A stretch of 64,000 nt of DNA from Eunapius fragilis (lineage: Eukaryota; Porifera; Demospongiae; Spongillida; Spongillidae): assembly GCA_963681505.1 (NCBI GenBank), contig OY811985.1, forward strand, positions 4,857,183-4,921,182. The letters run 5' to 3'. The position numbers were made by a program, and so were the translations under genes. This document shows positions 12,801-23,222 of the stretch, one piece after another. How positions within the stretch are numbered: position 1 is the stretch's first letter; each line of letters begins with the position of its first letter. The notes beneath the pieces were generated by a model that saw nothing but the letters and a program-made list of their open reading frames with translations, was not told the origin of the DNA and did not search any database.

Positions 12801-14380
12801 TATAGATCTAATGGTGGGCACATTTGGTCCAATCATTTGCTCTGGATATGATTGATTAGCAGAAGTGTTGCAGTACACAGAGTAACCAGTGATGATACCA
12901 TTCCTAGGTATTGGTACAGACCAACTAGCAGACAGCTGAGATGGTGAACCAGCAACAGGAGACAGAGAGAAGTTCTGAGGTGATGATGGAACTGAAAATA
13001 AATAATTCTTTTGATTCTAATCAATGGGAACATGATATTATTTACTCTGAGATACATATATGTGAGCATAAGCATTCAGTGTCCTTGTAGTCTACAGTAT
13101 TACATAATAACATTTCTATTTAAAGCATGGGAACGCGAAGTACATGGCTAAGAATTGTGATTAGAGTAGTTTAAACTTTAAGCGTACTTACATTGTTGGA
13201 GTAACATCTAATACTATAATTTCCATCGTACGTACGTACGTACGTCCGTACGTACGTACGTCCGCGTAACTCATTTATATACTCGGCCTAGCGCCTATTG
13301 GTTGCTAGGTATGTACGCGTACCTAGCTACCAATAGAAACGACCACCTCCCACACAAAAGGCGGTCGCAATGACAGCTGGTTTCCACTTCACATTTAATA
13401 TCTAAATTTTTTTTCAATATTTCTTGAATTCAAAGTGGGCGGAGAACTGCATAAGTACCGAAAGAATAAAAGCAACGCTATTGTGGTTCGCTCTCAAGTC
13501 TCATCGAACAGGCCGAGAACATGTAGTTACTATCTGAAATTGCGCGGGCATGTTATAGAGGCTGCGTAGTAACCGTATGTTAGAACAGGTGATAGATTAT
13601 ATATGCAACATTTGGTAAAACAGCCGGTAAAAAAAAAAAAAAAAGAAGCTAGGAGGTAGACCAACTGTTCATCTGGCAAATGAATAGCGAGACGAATAAC
13701 AGCGAGACGAATAATCAACCCGTGATTTTTCACGGGGACACGCTAGTTTATATATATTAATGATTTTCTTTTTTTAAAACATGAAAAATGCGTTGCTCAA
13801 TGTTACCTGATTGAGGTGTTTGCTCAGTAAGTATATTTGAAGGATTTCCTTCTCCCACTGACGTATTAGCAGTCACATAACAACTATATTGTGTGTATGG
13901 GTTGAGTCCACTCAGTGTAGCAGCCAATGTCGTCCCATTCACTACAGATCTAATGGTGGGCACATTTGGTCCAATCACTTGCTCTGGATATGATTGAGCA
14001 TAAGATGTGTTGCAATACACAGTGTATGCTGTAATCGTTTGATTGATATCTGGTTCTTCCCATGATATAAGGAGTTGAGTTGGAAGATCAGAAACAGTAG
14101 AAACCGTAAGGTTTATAGGTGATGGGATTGCTGTATCAAAATAGAGGGAAAGACATTGTCATATATCCCACATGGCGTTTACTACAGTGTCGCAGGGTTA
14201 TATGCAGCGTGACTCTCAGTCCTCAAAAGGTGTGTAAGTGTAATGGGATTGCCCACGTCTCATTAAATTAATGCGTATGAAGATAAATAACTTACAATAC
14301 TGTGCTTCAACAGTGATGATCTGAAGTTCTATCCAGGAATAAATATAAGGATGTGTCATAAGTACAGTTATTAGGCACAT
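3762..14380 (-). CDS. FN3-repeat transmembrane receptor, gene A (21 FN3 domains)
   Basis: Predicted type I membrane receptor. In order 5' to 3': candidate start exon 14296-14380; FN3 exon 13807-14130; eighteen near-identical 327-bp FN3 exons (first 12665-12991, last 5166-5492); two divergent FN3 exons 4649-4912 and 4274-4588; transmembrane exon 4022-4166; tail exons 3902-3952 and 3762-3848. All junctions use AG acceptors and GT donors, and phases fit throughout. Each FN3 shows the GLSPYTQYSCYV strand-F signature and a conserved Trp near residue 23. The ectodomain would be about 2300 residues. The 3' end beyond 3762 is unresolved. The tail differs from that of B and C. Ligand and function are unknown; adhesion or self-recognition is an inference. 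Confidence 0.75.
3902..3952 (-). CDS. Gene A cytoplasmic tail exon 1
   Basis: A 51-nt phase 2-2 exon (KQYAVGNEGGKVEAAEG) between a TTATTAG acceptor and an AAG/GTAGAT donor. It joins in frame to the transmembrane exon. Very small; called on phase and splice consensus only. Confidence 0.4.
4022..4166 (-). CDS. Gene A transmembrane exon
   Basis: It encodes a short juxtamembrane stretch, then LLLGGSLAAEFVFILLVVVL and further hydrophobic residues, then a basic stop-transfer (RRRKSK). The 145-nt exon enters in phase 1 after a CACACCCAG acceptor and leaves in phase 2 at AAA/GTATGT. The GGSLAAEFV motif aligns with AGSLVAEFV in genes B and C, which identifies all three as one family. Confidence 0.75.
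4274..4588 (-). CDS. Gene A membrane-proximal divergent FN3 exon
   Basis: A 315-nt phase 1-1 exon encoding one FN3 domain (TAVQVSWTAVSIPLDGTLMG early, strands F-G near AEVSVNGQSYTGNVSL). It is the orthologue by position of 27694-27990 in B and 41701-41997 in C, sharing the SIP-DGTL-GY-VYY pattern. It differs strongly from the homogenised repeats. Confidence 0.75.
4649..4912 (-). CDS. Gene A second membrane-proximal FN3 exon
   Basis: A 264-nt phase 1-1 exon for one FN3 domain. It contains WQPPLIPNGVV and a strand-F segment YTFTLAAWTLVGAGQ. Gene B and C counterparts are also exactly 264 nt and share PGP, WQPPL-PNGVV-YQV and AWT-G-GQ. It does not use the repeat-unit sequence, so it escaped homogenisation. 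Confidence 0.75.
5166..12991 (-). repeat. Array of 18 homogenised FN3 exons, gene A
   Basis: Eighteen exons, all exactly 327 bp and phase 1-1: 5166-5492, 5579-5905, 6027-6353, 6465-6791, 6878-7204, 7379-7705, 7811-8137, 8224-8550, 8637-8963, 9069-9395, 9515-9841, 9962-10288, 10409-10735, 10856-11182, 11303-11629, 11716-12042, 12163-12489, 12665-12991. Each codes one FN3 of 109 residues beginning (V)PSSPQNFSLSPVAGSPSQ and ending near the G strand with LTAQS or LSAQS. Introns of about 86-175 bp are also near-identical. Sequons NFS, NTS, NQS, NGT and NTS and two cysteines (VYCNTS, YSCYV) recur in nearly every unit. No stops or frameshifts were seen. The unit nearest the membrane (5166-5492) has a divergent C-terminus. 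Confidence 0.9.
13207..13746. mobile_element. Non-autonomous Helitron-like element
   Basis: A 540-bp insertion in the gene A intron. It begins TC directly after a host A and ends CTAG directly before a host T. A short hairpin (CCCGTG/CACGGG, loop ATTTTT) sits just upstream of the 3' CTAG. There are no terminal inverted repeats and no target duplication. All of these are Helitron hallmarks. The paralogous intron of gene B (around 34498-34506) lacks the insert and gives the empty site. No RepHel protein is encoded. The element carries an (ACGT)n run and an internal imperfect hairpin near 13295-13335. Confidence 0.7.
13227..13263. repeat. (ACGT)n simple repeat
   Basis: CGTA/ACGT tandem repeats with two C interruptions, inside the Helitron-like element. 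Self-complementary, so able to form cruciform structures. Confidence 0.85.
13807..14130 (-). CDS. Gene A N-terminal FN3 exon
   Basis: A 324-nt phase 1-1 exon. Its first half is divergent (IPSPINLTVSTVSDLPTQLL, WEEPDINQTITAYTVYC). Its second half (PEQVIGPNVPTIRSVVNGTT and GLNPYTQYSCYV) matches the repeat consensus. The gene B counterpart 34554-34877 is also 324 nt. This suggests gene conversion has overwritten the second half of an older first FN3. Confidence 0.75.
14296..14380 (-). CDS. Gene A candidate start exon
   Basis: ATG at 14380 opens 28 codons (MCLITVLMTHPYIYSW...) and ends at ATT/GTAAGT in phase 1, as the next FN3 exon requires. The gene B counterpart (35044-35128) is conserved in length, frame and donor. 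The N-terminus is hydrophobic but a weak signal peptide. The frame stays open further upstream, so the true start or an extra exon may lie higher. Confidence 0.4.
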
Positions 14381-15444
14381 GACTGCACTGCTTATTAATA
14401 CACCATTCTCCGAAATAATTTTGATGACAAGTAAAAAAAAAAGTTATAGTACACACCTGACCCTGTATAGTGTGTGGAATGTGAGCTTGTTTACCCCCTA
14501 CGCACATCCATGTATTTTCTGCACTTACTATTGAACTGAATTAGTAGGCTCAAGAGAAGCTGCATTACTGGCGATATCTGTACAAGAGCGTTCGAAAAGT
14601 TACGAGGCGCATCGATTGCAATATATATATATATATATATATAATCTATATGCAGCGCATGGTAACTTTTTTTTTCTTCTTCTCTTATCAAATGCCAGTA
14701 GTACACAAATTCAAAACGTCATCCCCCCACCGCCTCCTTCCTCCCTCCCTGGCAACGGCAATCATGTACCTGGCATGACTTGAGCGGCAGCATCCCAAAG
14801 TAGGTTATATCCAAGGCTGCCACCTGCGTATATACTATACAAAACGTAAATCGAGAGTGCGCGTAAAGTACTGGCTGTATAGCTAAGCCTCACCTGATAA
14901 GCGGATTGACTTTGTTATATTAGTATGTACGTGTACAACAGGAAATCGGAATATTAAATGGAAGGGGCGGGGCATGCAAGGTGGGTAGGGTACAATGGGA
15001 GGGGCATGCAAGGTGGGTAGGGCACAATCTTGTATCTGTGATTCTACTTAAGGAATGTGCGGGGGGCTAGCCCTAAACTATACCCCAATCCGCGGGCAAA
15101 TATGTGCTTGCTATAGTTTGTAATGATATGTAAGAACGCCCGGCTTGACTATCTCGAGACCTGGTCGGCGGGTTGTTCTCAGCATACACGTTTTACAACA
15201 ACGAATTAACTCATAATCACGTGCACTAACTGTTACATTACAATTCTCCCTTTTTAGAAGTTCAGATTTTGACATAGTCGTTGTATCGTTTTGGCTCTCT
15301 TACAGCTCTTCTACTTCTTGACCTGTATTCAACCTTAGAACCATCACTTGTGACATTCATGTGCCCCTGCAGAGTAGTAATTCATCCTTTGAATCATGCC
15401 CATCATCTGAACTTCCTTGTGTACCCCCATCTGTTTGTGGTGTA
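14381..15444. other. 5' flank of gene A, shared with gene B
   Basis: Sequence to about 14925 is closely repeated at 35129-35692 upstream of gene B, then identity stops at TTATATTAGT. It includes an (AT)n run at 14622-14643 that B lacks. A 30-40-bp tandem doublet (GGGGCATGCAAGGTGGGTAG core) lies at about 14962-15028. Promoter elements of gene A would be expected here, but I cannot point to one. No other gene is seen. Confidence 0.5.
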
Positions 15445-15452
15445 CTATCCAC

Positions 15453-16183
15453 CAGTGGCGCAGCGAGGGGGGGGGGGGGGGGGGGGTAATTATCAGATAA
15501 TTATCGCGTTAAACGCGAACGGGCCCGCGGGCGCATCTTGAGTACTAGTCTTGTTAACAAACATCTGCACTCGATCTGCACGCAAACTTTTAAATTTATT
15601 TCTAATCACCGACATTGAAGATACGGTATCCAATCGTCACCTCCATAATCTGTTGACATTGCAGTTCCAACTTCAGGATTATCGCTCGCTGCCATTGTGA
15701 GCCTGTTATGCACAGGCTCACAATGGCAGCGAGCAGTTATCCATTATCGTACAGACAGGTACACATAGCGCCAGTCATAGCACGAGGGTAGTTTTGCGGG
15801 GGCGGATACTCCCCCAAACTAAATTTCCTAATGTAAACGATTGAATGTACGTGTGAAGGCATAGCTTGCTTGCGGAAGCAAATGCAGTGTATTAAATTAT
15901 TGTCTGTTAATACGAAAGTATCATGTTTTTGTGGCTTAAAAAGTGCGAAAGTTGCAAAGCGGTTGGAGCGGAGCCCCAGACCCCTTTGGGTGAGCTTTAC
16001 ATACCCCCTTGCTGGGATGATCGAGGTCCGGCATATCCCTCTCCGCCCTTGCGGCTGCCTACCAACCCTCGATGCAAAATCCTAGATCCGCCCCTTTAAT
16101 TGTGGGGGAGGGGGGGGGGGGGGGGGGGGGGCGCCATTATTGCATTATGTCCCCGGGCGCTCAACAACCACACTACGCCACTG
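15453..16183. mobile_element. Non-autonomous hAT-type element
   Basis: 731 bp flanked by a perfect 8-bp target duplication CTATCCAC (15445-15452 and 16184-16191). The ends are CAGTGGCGCAGCG and, on the other strand, CAGTGGCGTAGTG. An 8-bp duplication with CAGTGGCG ends fits the hAT superfamily. No transposase frame is seen. Inside are two G-runs, a 23-bp perfect hairpin at 15684-15734, and a second GGGGCGGAT/ATCCGCCCC pair near 15795 and 16085 that suggests a nested element. Confidence 0.7.
15684..15734. repeat. Perfect 23-bp hairpin
   Basis: GCTCGCTGCCATTGTGAGCC plus TGT is followed by a 5-nt loop and its exact reverse complement. It lies within the hAT-type element. Confidence 0.9.
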
Positions 16184-16191
16184 CTATCCAC

Positions 16192-16762
16192 CACGTTATC
16201 TTGGCCTGTGTTCTCAACTTTGTTAGATATATGTGCGCATGTGCAGTGGACATTCAGTATGCATTAATTAGAATGGGATTTGGCCGATTGTAAAAAATTC
16301 ACGGCTGTTCCGTACGTGACAATAGGTTTTGAAATTAGATCGTAAGGATTGAATTACGGTATGTCTAAAAAAAATGGTCGCCATAAAGCTCATTAACTGA
16401 CACTTAACTTCGGAGGTTGCCTGCACTTGGCCTTTGGTACCAATGCGAAACCCATTAAGTAATTTATGTTTAGTAAACATCTGAAATATTAAAGGACTAT
16501 TTGCGAATTGAATACTATTACGACTACGATGTACTTGTGGCCACGCACAGGCTCTTCTCAACATAACTAAAAATGCCATGAGTTCGATTTCATACTGTAA
16601 AAAATTGCTCTTATTAAATGAGCTGTAAAATGCTCAGAAGAAAGAGAAAGGATCAGTGAATCATTTGATGAATTCGGCTTCGTGCTACGCGCCTGCAACT
16701 AGGCGTAAGAGCTCGTACAAAACCGTGAATAATTTGCACACCGCGAGCAATCTACAGCCACA
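16192..16762. other. Spacer between hAT-type element and zinc-module frame
   Basis: No supported gene. A 20-nt word ATTTGGCCGATTGTAAAAAA (near 16275-16294) recurs at about 36449-36468, next to the truncated retroelement copy. This hints at a shared rearrangement junction. Confidence 0.4.
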
Positions 16763-18042
16763 ATGGAACCTAAGCACAAGTGTCAGTTGGATGATTTGTG
16801 CTGGTTATGTGGTTGCAGGCCATCTAAACAAGCAACAATTCATAAAGAGCTACTGTCAATCTTTAATATTGACACACAAAAAGACAGTCCTGAGCAGGGT
16901 TGCCGAAAGTCAGGCCAGGGTCCGGCCTGTGACCTGAAGGTCAGGCCAGGCCTCCGGCCCGTGGCCCGAAAGGTCGACCCGAAAGATGCAGTTATTAAAT
17001 TTCACTTTAAAATTATTAAATATTATTTTACAATATATGAGACAAGTAACGTGACGCGCGTGACGTTTATTCATTCGTTAGCGCCGTCACTAGGGCTACG
17101 AATACAGCTTCAGGTGACTGTGGTGGGACTGGTGGCTCCTCTGTAGCAGATGTGTATCTCATAAGCTTGTGTCTCCTATAAACCCAGACCGCTGGGTTTA
17201 TAACACTGATGAGCTTATCAGGTACCCGCAACGACGCAAGCAACCCTCCGTGGTGTGGGCACATTTCAAATTGTACAAATGTCATGAAAAGAGAGGATAT
17301 GAAGGGTTTACTGACAAAGCTTGGTGCAACCACTGCCACAAGCCCTTTGTCGAACGACCTATATACGTAGAGAAGTTAAGGATGAGTTCGATGCTTGGCT
17401 TTCAGTTCCCGAAACACGACAAGTGAATGCTACTTCTCCTATAGATCATAGATAGTACTATCTATGTATAGATCCGCTTGCATGGTGGAAATTGCACGAC
17501 TCGCGTTTTCCAAGAATTTCTAAGCTTGCAAGAAAGTACTAGCTTGGCCTCTTCTGCACCATCTGAGCTGGTATTTCTAGAGCCAAGCTTATTCAACAGC
17601 GTCAAAGATGGAATCTTCTTCCCCAGCAGCTGGAGGCGTGCATAATGCTTAAGCACAATGCATCGGTGCTGAACAGTTAGATTAGTTACGTCTGGACCGG
17701 TCTCGGCGGTCTGGTTCATCTTCACAACTTACTGATGTATGCGGCATATCGTGTGACTGATTAATTCACAGTGATTGTATATAATCTTGAGATAATATTA
17801 TTTAATAATCTAATTACATCTTTAATAAGTGGCCTTTCAGGCCGGGTTCCGGCCTGAAGGTCAGGCCAGAAGGTCCGGCCTGAAAGGTCGGCCTGAAAGG
17901 TCGGCCGGCCTTCGGCAACCCTGGTCCTGAGATCCAACACCCATGCAAGTTATTCACGTTCAAGTACTGCGTGATGATGAAACATGTAACAGTTGCATCA
18001 CGAAGCCAAACAGTTTTACACATGTTTGTTAGAGCCACATGA
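16763..18042 (+). pseudogene. C2-C2 zinc-module reading frame split by a hAT insertion
   Basis: ATG at 16763 (context CACAATGG) opens MEPKHKCQLDDLCWLCGCR, then HKELLSIFNIDTQKDSPE, where a hAT element interrupts it. Across the 8-bp target duplication the frame continues (IQHPCKLFTFKYC) to TGA at 18042. The pattern CxxCG, then F-x-ID-x3-D, then HP and a late Cys resembles the C2-C2 zinc module of ZAD proteins and the region upstream of the RAG1 core found in RAG1 N-terminal-like proteins. One expected Cys appears to be missing. It could be an old exon of a DNA-binding or transposon-derived gene. Identification is tentative. Confidence 0.35.
16895..17923 (+). mobile_element. Defective hAT transposon with BED and hATC relics
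   Basis: 1029 bp with ends CAGGGTTGCCGAA and its inverse, flanked by a perfect 8-bp duplication GTCCTGAG (16887-16894, 17924-17931). Subterminal GGCCTGA-type repeats cluster at both ends. On the plus strand 17169-17426 carries a BED-finger-like segment (VVWAHF, then AWCNHCHKPF). From 17471 DPLAWWKLH...FPRISKLARKY is a clear match to the hAT C-terminal dimerisation domain; it then frameshifts near SSAPSE. The catalytic core between these is missing. So it is a relic of an internally deleted autonomous hAT. Confidence 0.85.
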
Positions 18043-20828
18043 CTGGTGCAACCATGCCATCAGTACCTGTAAGGTAGTGTGCAATTAAAAAAATTCTTTC
18101 ACAATTCAGTCCTTCCTCCTTCATCATAGAGTATGTAATGTCCCCTTTTACGTGGCTCAATGGTGCAAACCTGAAGCATGTGGCAGTACCCCAGCCAGTT
18201 GATACTGTACAACATATTATAAGGCTATAGCACCACAAAAATTGCATACAAAGTTGTCATCTACACAGATGTAATCTGCAAATAATGAGTTAATGTGTCT
18301 AGGACAACCAGTCCAATTCCCCTACAACATGCAGGTTTCTATGTGCCACATGCCTTCCATTTGACTGCTGCATTGTGTCATTCTACAACACCACACTGAA
18401 CAGCAAGAATATTCAAGAATACTCCTGCATGATGGGGTGGTGTGTTGCAGGTCATGTGACAGAAACATCAAAGCTATCGAATATGTTGTACTGATGTAAC
18501 CAGCCAAGAGAGGCAACTTGTCAGCAAGGTAGTGCAAACAGTGTTTGATGCTTCCAAGGAGAGCTTCATTCATATAAATTCTGCTGAAATTCTCCAAATG
18601 CCATTTACTTATGACAGTACAGTACACAACACAAGTACCATACAAAAAACTTGGTGTTTGCATACCTGTTTATGTAAGTGGTTGTTTAGGTACTAAACTT
18701 GCATGGTTTAATGTTTTGGTGAATGAGTGATACTCTACACCCCCGTAGCCTAAAGCCTGGGAACATCCCAGCACTTCCATTAAACCCCGAGCTTAAAGTC
18801 TGGGGGCTGAAATGCCTCACCTCCATTTAGTCAACCCAATCTAACTACACTCTGATCCCAAACATATTGACACCTGACAAGGTTCCAGGTCAAACATGTA
18901 GAAAAAGGATGGTGGCAGGCTGTTTACAGCTAATTGCTAGCTACATTGCATACTCATCCCAACTCCACCTGTGCAGTGACTGTACTTTGTACATGTATTG
19001 CTGTGTTCTTGCTTATACATCAATGGCAGGCGGCACCCTTCGGGCTTCTACCCCTGATCTAGCCACCATACCTTGACCAGTGTCATGGGGTGAGCTGACT
19101 AAAGGGGACCAGCATCACCTCTTGGTTCCAGTCAGGCTCAGGGCAAGGGATCAGCACCCCTATGCACCTGACTGGATGGTTGTTGCCTGCTCCCTTTTAG
19201 GCAAACAATCAACTCAAACACAATTGGAATTAAACCAAAAGAAAGCTATAGCATTCAGACAGCATTAATGTAATTCTTGTGAGCTATTCCTAATAAGTCA
19301 GGCCATCAAGTGAGGACCATGCACATGTTGGAATGGGAATCTACATACCACTGTGGTCTAATGGGGGAGCAAGGTGCTTAACCATACATGCTAAATTCAA
19401 TTCGTCAAAACGCACCTACACGGCTACACTGGAATCAGAAATACTATATTGCTTGGCTTAAAAACATTTTGCAAGACCATTACCTTAACATTTCATCACA
19501 CATGTCAGCTGCAGTACCACCGCCTAATAAAAGAAGAAAGAATACATAACTCTCTATTATCATCATCATATCCACAGGAGGCGCGTCATTAGAGAACCCA
19601 AAATGGCGCTATATTTCAACCGACTATAATGGACAGACGAAGCCGCGTAGCAAACGTAAAAGCTACTTGAAACGCAAGATCAAACCCTTTACTTTGTTCA
19701 AGGCGTTTCCTGTCGAAAAATATAAGAGCAATTTTTAGAAAACATAAGCACCGTTGACCGCACCCTCGACCGCACCCGTTAAGACCTCGTGAGTGTTTGG
19801 CAGTGTGGCACGTGTTCGCCAAGGTATCATTGCTAGAAATTAGCACTGTCGGGTGGCGAAGTCCTTACTGCATATGTAGGTTGCGCTTTAAAGTGAAAAC
19901 TCCGACGATATCTTCATGTACACAAGCCTCTTTCAACCTGGTAGTCGTTACTATGGAAGTAATGAGCCCTGTTGCTAGGTACTTAAAATTCATAGTGGGC
20001 GCGGACTGTTGTCCAAATACACTTTCCTGTCGTTTGAAAGTACTGTATTGAATTAGACAGGAAATATGCTCCCGCCTAAATAGGGACGGTAGTCATGGTA
20101 ATGAGAGGGATGTATGGCAAGGCGGGGTTGTGCAGGGTTATTGGCGGGGGGCAGCTGGATTCGCCAGCTGGGAATGAAGATATAAGCAGTTGGTGGCAAC
20201 TGCTGGGTCATTCTGAGCGTTCGTGCACGCAACTTTTGGACACCAATTTGCATTTTTGGTGTATGGTGGTGTTGAAATTGTATGTTTGTGATCACATGAG
20301 CAGATTCCTTGACTGTTGACAGATGAGCCCTGACATGGAGCTGCGGCTACGGACTTTTGTGTGGAGTTGTGCTGTATGTATGTGTTGTATGTGGCTGGGC
20401 AGTGCTAGATAGCCGGTTTTCCCCCCGTTATTTATGTGGATTTCCCTATTAGAGGTTTGCCACAGGGGTTTTTTCCGTAAGGAGATGTGGGCTCATCTTC
20501 CTTTAAAATATAGGTTCGTGTTGAGCCCCCTGCCCGGCCTTGTGTGTTGTGTTTATCGTGTATTCAGTATGGATGTTGGTGGTGGCAGTGTGATGTTACC
20601 GTTGTGTACTCTGTACTCTGTACTGTATTCTGTTTATCGCTGTATACTCTGTACTCTGATCTGTTTATTAAGTTGGCGTGCAGGCGACGCTACACCAATG
20701 GTTATGTGATAGGGAAGGGTGGGATTACCATGTAAGGCATGTGGCGGGAGATTTCAATGTAATGTAACAGCCGTGAAAAGAGGAGTTCGTTCTTTGCAAT
20801 TATGACAATTTGGTGTTAAGACTTTACA
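18043..20828. other. Spacer upstream of the retroelement
   Basis: No supported gene. Open frames here lack splice, codon or family support. The segment 20060-20828 has a retroelement leader or LTR character (GC-rich boxes, repeated TACTCTGTACTC). Because no 3' LTR remains, its boundaries cannot be set. Confidence 0.4.
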
Positions 20829-23222
20829 TTGGCGATGAGGGTGAAGCAATGGTACAATTGGACAATTGAGCGAATTTCAACCAGAGGCCGAAAAGGCATC
20901 GGCATACTTGGAGCGAGTGAAGTTGTTTTTGTTGGCAAATAGTGTAGGTGACGATAAGCACGTTGCGGTTCTCCTGACAGTGATTGGCGCAAAAAATTTT
21001 TCGCTGCTTAAGGACCTCTTCTTACCAGAGGATGTAAAGGCCAAGTCGTTTGAACAAATTTCAAAGGTATTGGTTGGAAACTTTGAACCAAAACCGCTAG
21101 TTATCGCAGAGCGTTTTTGGTTTTATCGAAGAACGCAAGAAGAGGAAGAGTCCGTGACAGAGTTCATGGCTCAACTACGACGCTTAGCGACACACTGCCA
21201 GGTTGGAGCCTTTCTTGAAGAGGCTTTACGAGATCGGCTGGTTTGTGGTTTGAGAAATCACAACATTCAAAGGAGACTGCTGTCAGAGTCTAATCTGTCA
21301 CTGCAAAAGGCTGTGGAAGTGTCCACGGGAATGGAGGCTGCTGAATTGAACAGCAAGACAATCAGTACGTCTTCAGTGATTGAGGAGGTTAAGCAAGTAT
21401 CCTCTAGTACATCTACATCGGTAAATGGGCCGAAGAAGAAATCTGTTTGTTTTAGGTGTGGTGGTCCTCATCTAGCAACTAGTTGTCATCATCAAAAGGC
21501 ACAATGTCACAAGTGTGGTAAAATTGGTCATCTTGCTAAAGTGTGTCGAAGAGCTCAAGTCCCACGGCGTAGACAGGCCCCAAAGTCTGCAGACACCCAG
21601 TGGATTGAAGTCGATATTGATCAGTCTCAAAGTGTATTGGTGGTGGGGCAAAGGAACAGTTGTCCTTTTTGTGTTGAGCTGGGTATCGAGGGAAGGAAAG
21701 TTCAGTTCGACATAGACACGGGATCTGCTGTGACCCTTGTTTCAGAGAGAACCTGGAAGAAGTGGAACTTGGATGTCAAGTTGAGAAACTCCAGGGTGTT
21801 ACTAAGGACGTATACAGGTGATCCCATTTCAGTGGTGGGTGAGGCAATAGTAGCAGTGAGTTATAATCAGCAATTGAGTACATTGGTGCTGTATATGGTC
21901 AAGGGTACAGGTCCAAGCTTGCTGGGACGTGATTGGTTAAGGCACATCAAGCTTGACTGGAAAACAGTGGGTCAGGTTGCCAGTGTTAACCGTGTTACGA
22001 TGCTAGACTCCTTGTTGAAGAGATACGAGTTATTCCAGGGTGGGCTGGGAACCCTAAAGGGTGTACACGCCAGGCTGCAGGTTAAGCCAAATGCAGTACC
22101 GAAATTCTTCAAACCGCGTACTGTACCTTTTGCGTTACGAGAGGCTGTGGAAAAGGAATTGGATCGCTTAGAACAGGAGGGGGTCATAAAGAAGGTGGAT
22201 CGTATTGAATGGGCAGCCCCAATTGTTGTAGTTCCAAAGGGTGATGGTCAGATAAGGATCTGTGGGGACTATAAGGTTACTGTAAATGGGGTATTAGACG
22301 TGGACCAGTACCCCTTACCTAAACCTGAGGACCTGTTTGCGAGTCTGGTGGGAGGGCAAAAGTTTTCTAAGCTTGATCTCTCCCAAGCTTATCAGCAAAT
22401 TATGCCTAGAAGAGGAGTCACAGAAATTTGTGACTATCAATACCCATAAGGGTCTGTACAGGTATACACGCTTACCTTTTGGTGTGGCATCGGCTCCGGC
22501 TTTGTTTCAGAAAACCATGGATGTTATTCTTCAGGGCATGAAACACGTTATGTGTTACATTGATGACATTCTGGTAACCGGTTCAACTGAAAAGGAGCAT
22601 TTTATCCAGTTAGAGGAGGTTTTGAAGCATTTACCGCATCATGGTCTTAAGGTTAAAAAGGATAAATGTGCCCTATTTCAAGATTCTGTTCCGTATCTTG
22701 GGCATAAAATTGATGTCTCTGCATGGAATCCATACCACAGATAGTAACGTTGAGGCAGTAGAAAACGCTCCTGCACCTAAAAATGTCCAAGAATTGAGGT
22801 CGTTTCTGGGATTGTTGCATTATTATGGAAGGTTTATTCAGCAATTATCGACATTATTGCACCCACTGAATGAACTCTTGAAGAGTAATAGAAGATGGAA
22901 ATGGACTTCGGAGTGGATTTGTTAAGGCAAAGGAACGTTTGGTGTCTGCTCCAGTACTTGCACATTATGATCCAAGCTTACCATTAAAACTTGCTGGTGA
23001 TGCTTCCACTTATGGTATCGGGGCAGTAATATCTCACACTTACCCAGATGGACAGGAGCGTCCCATAGCTTTTGCTTCTCGGACACTTTCTGCAGCTGAA
23101 CTTAGCTATTCGCAAATTAAAAAGGAATCCTTATCTCTAGTATATGGTGTAAAGAAATTCCCCCAATACTTGTATGGTTGTAAGTTTGTCCTGGTTACTG
23201 ATCATATAAGCCCTGGTCGTTA
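20829..23222 (+). mobile_element. Gypsy-like LTR retrotransposon, 3'-truncated, degenerate
   Basis: TTGGCGATGAGG at 20829 resembles the primer-binding region at the LTR/internal junction of Gypsy elements. The gag-pol frame (from about 20854) lacks an in-frame ATG; the ATG at 20849 is one base out of frame. Domains in order: gag-like region; two zinc knuckles (CFRCGGPHLATSC and CHKCGKIGHLAKVC, about 21447-21545); aspartic protease with FDIDTGSA (about 21706) and LLGRDW; reverse transcriptase from FALREAVEKELDRLEQEGVI to YIDD (22558). A frameshift lies near 22400 and another near 22725. RNase H starts (LKLAGDAS, about 22988) but stops at FVLVTDH near 23205. Integrase and 3' LTR are absent. Confidence 0.85.

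Noticed and set aside
16268-16579. 103-codon minus-strand frame
   Set aside because: No recognisable domain, no acceptor or donor, and flanked by transposon debris.
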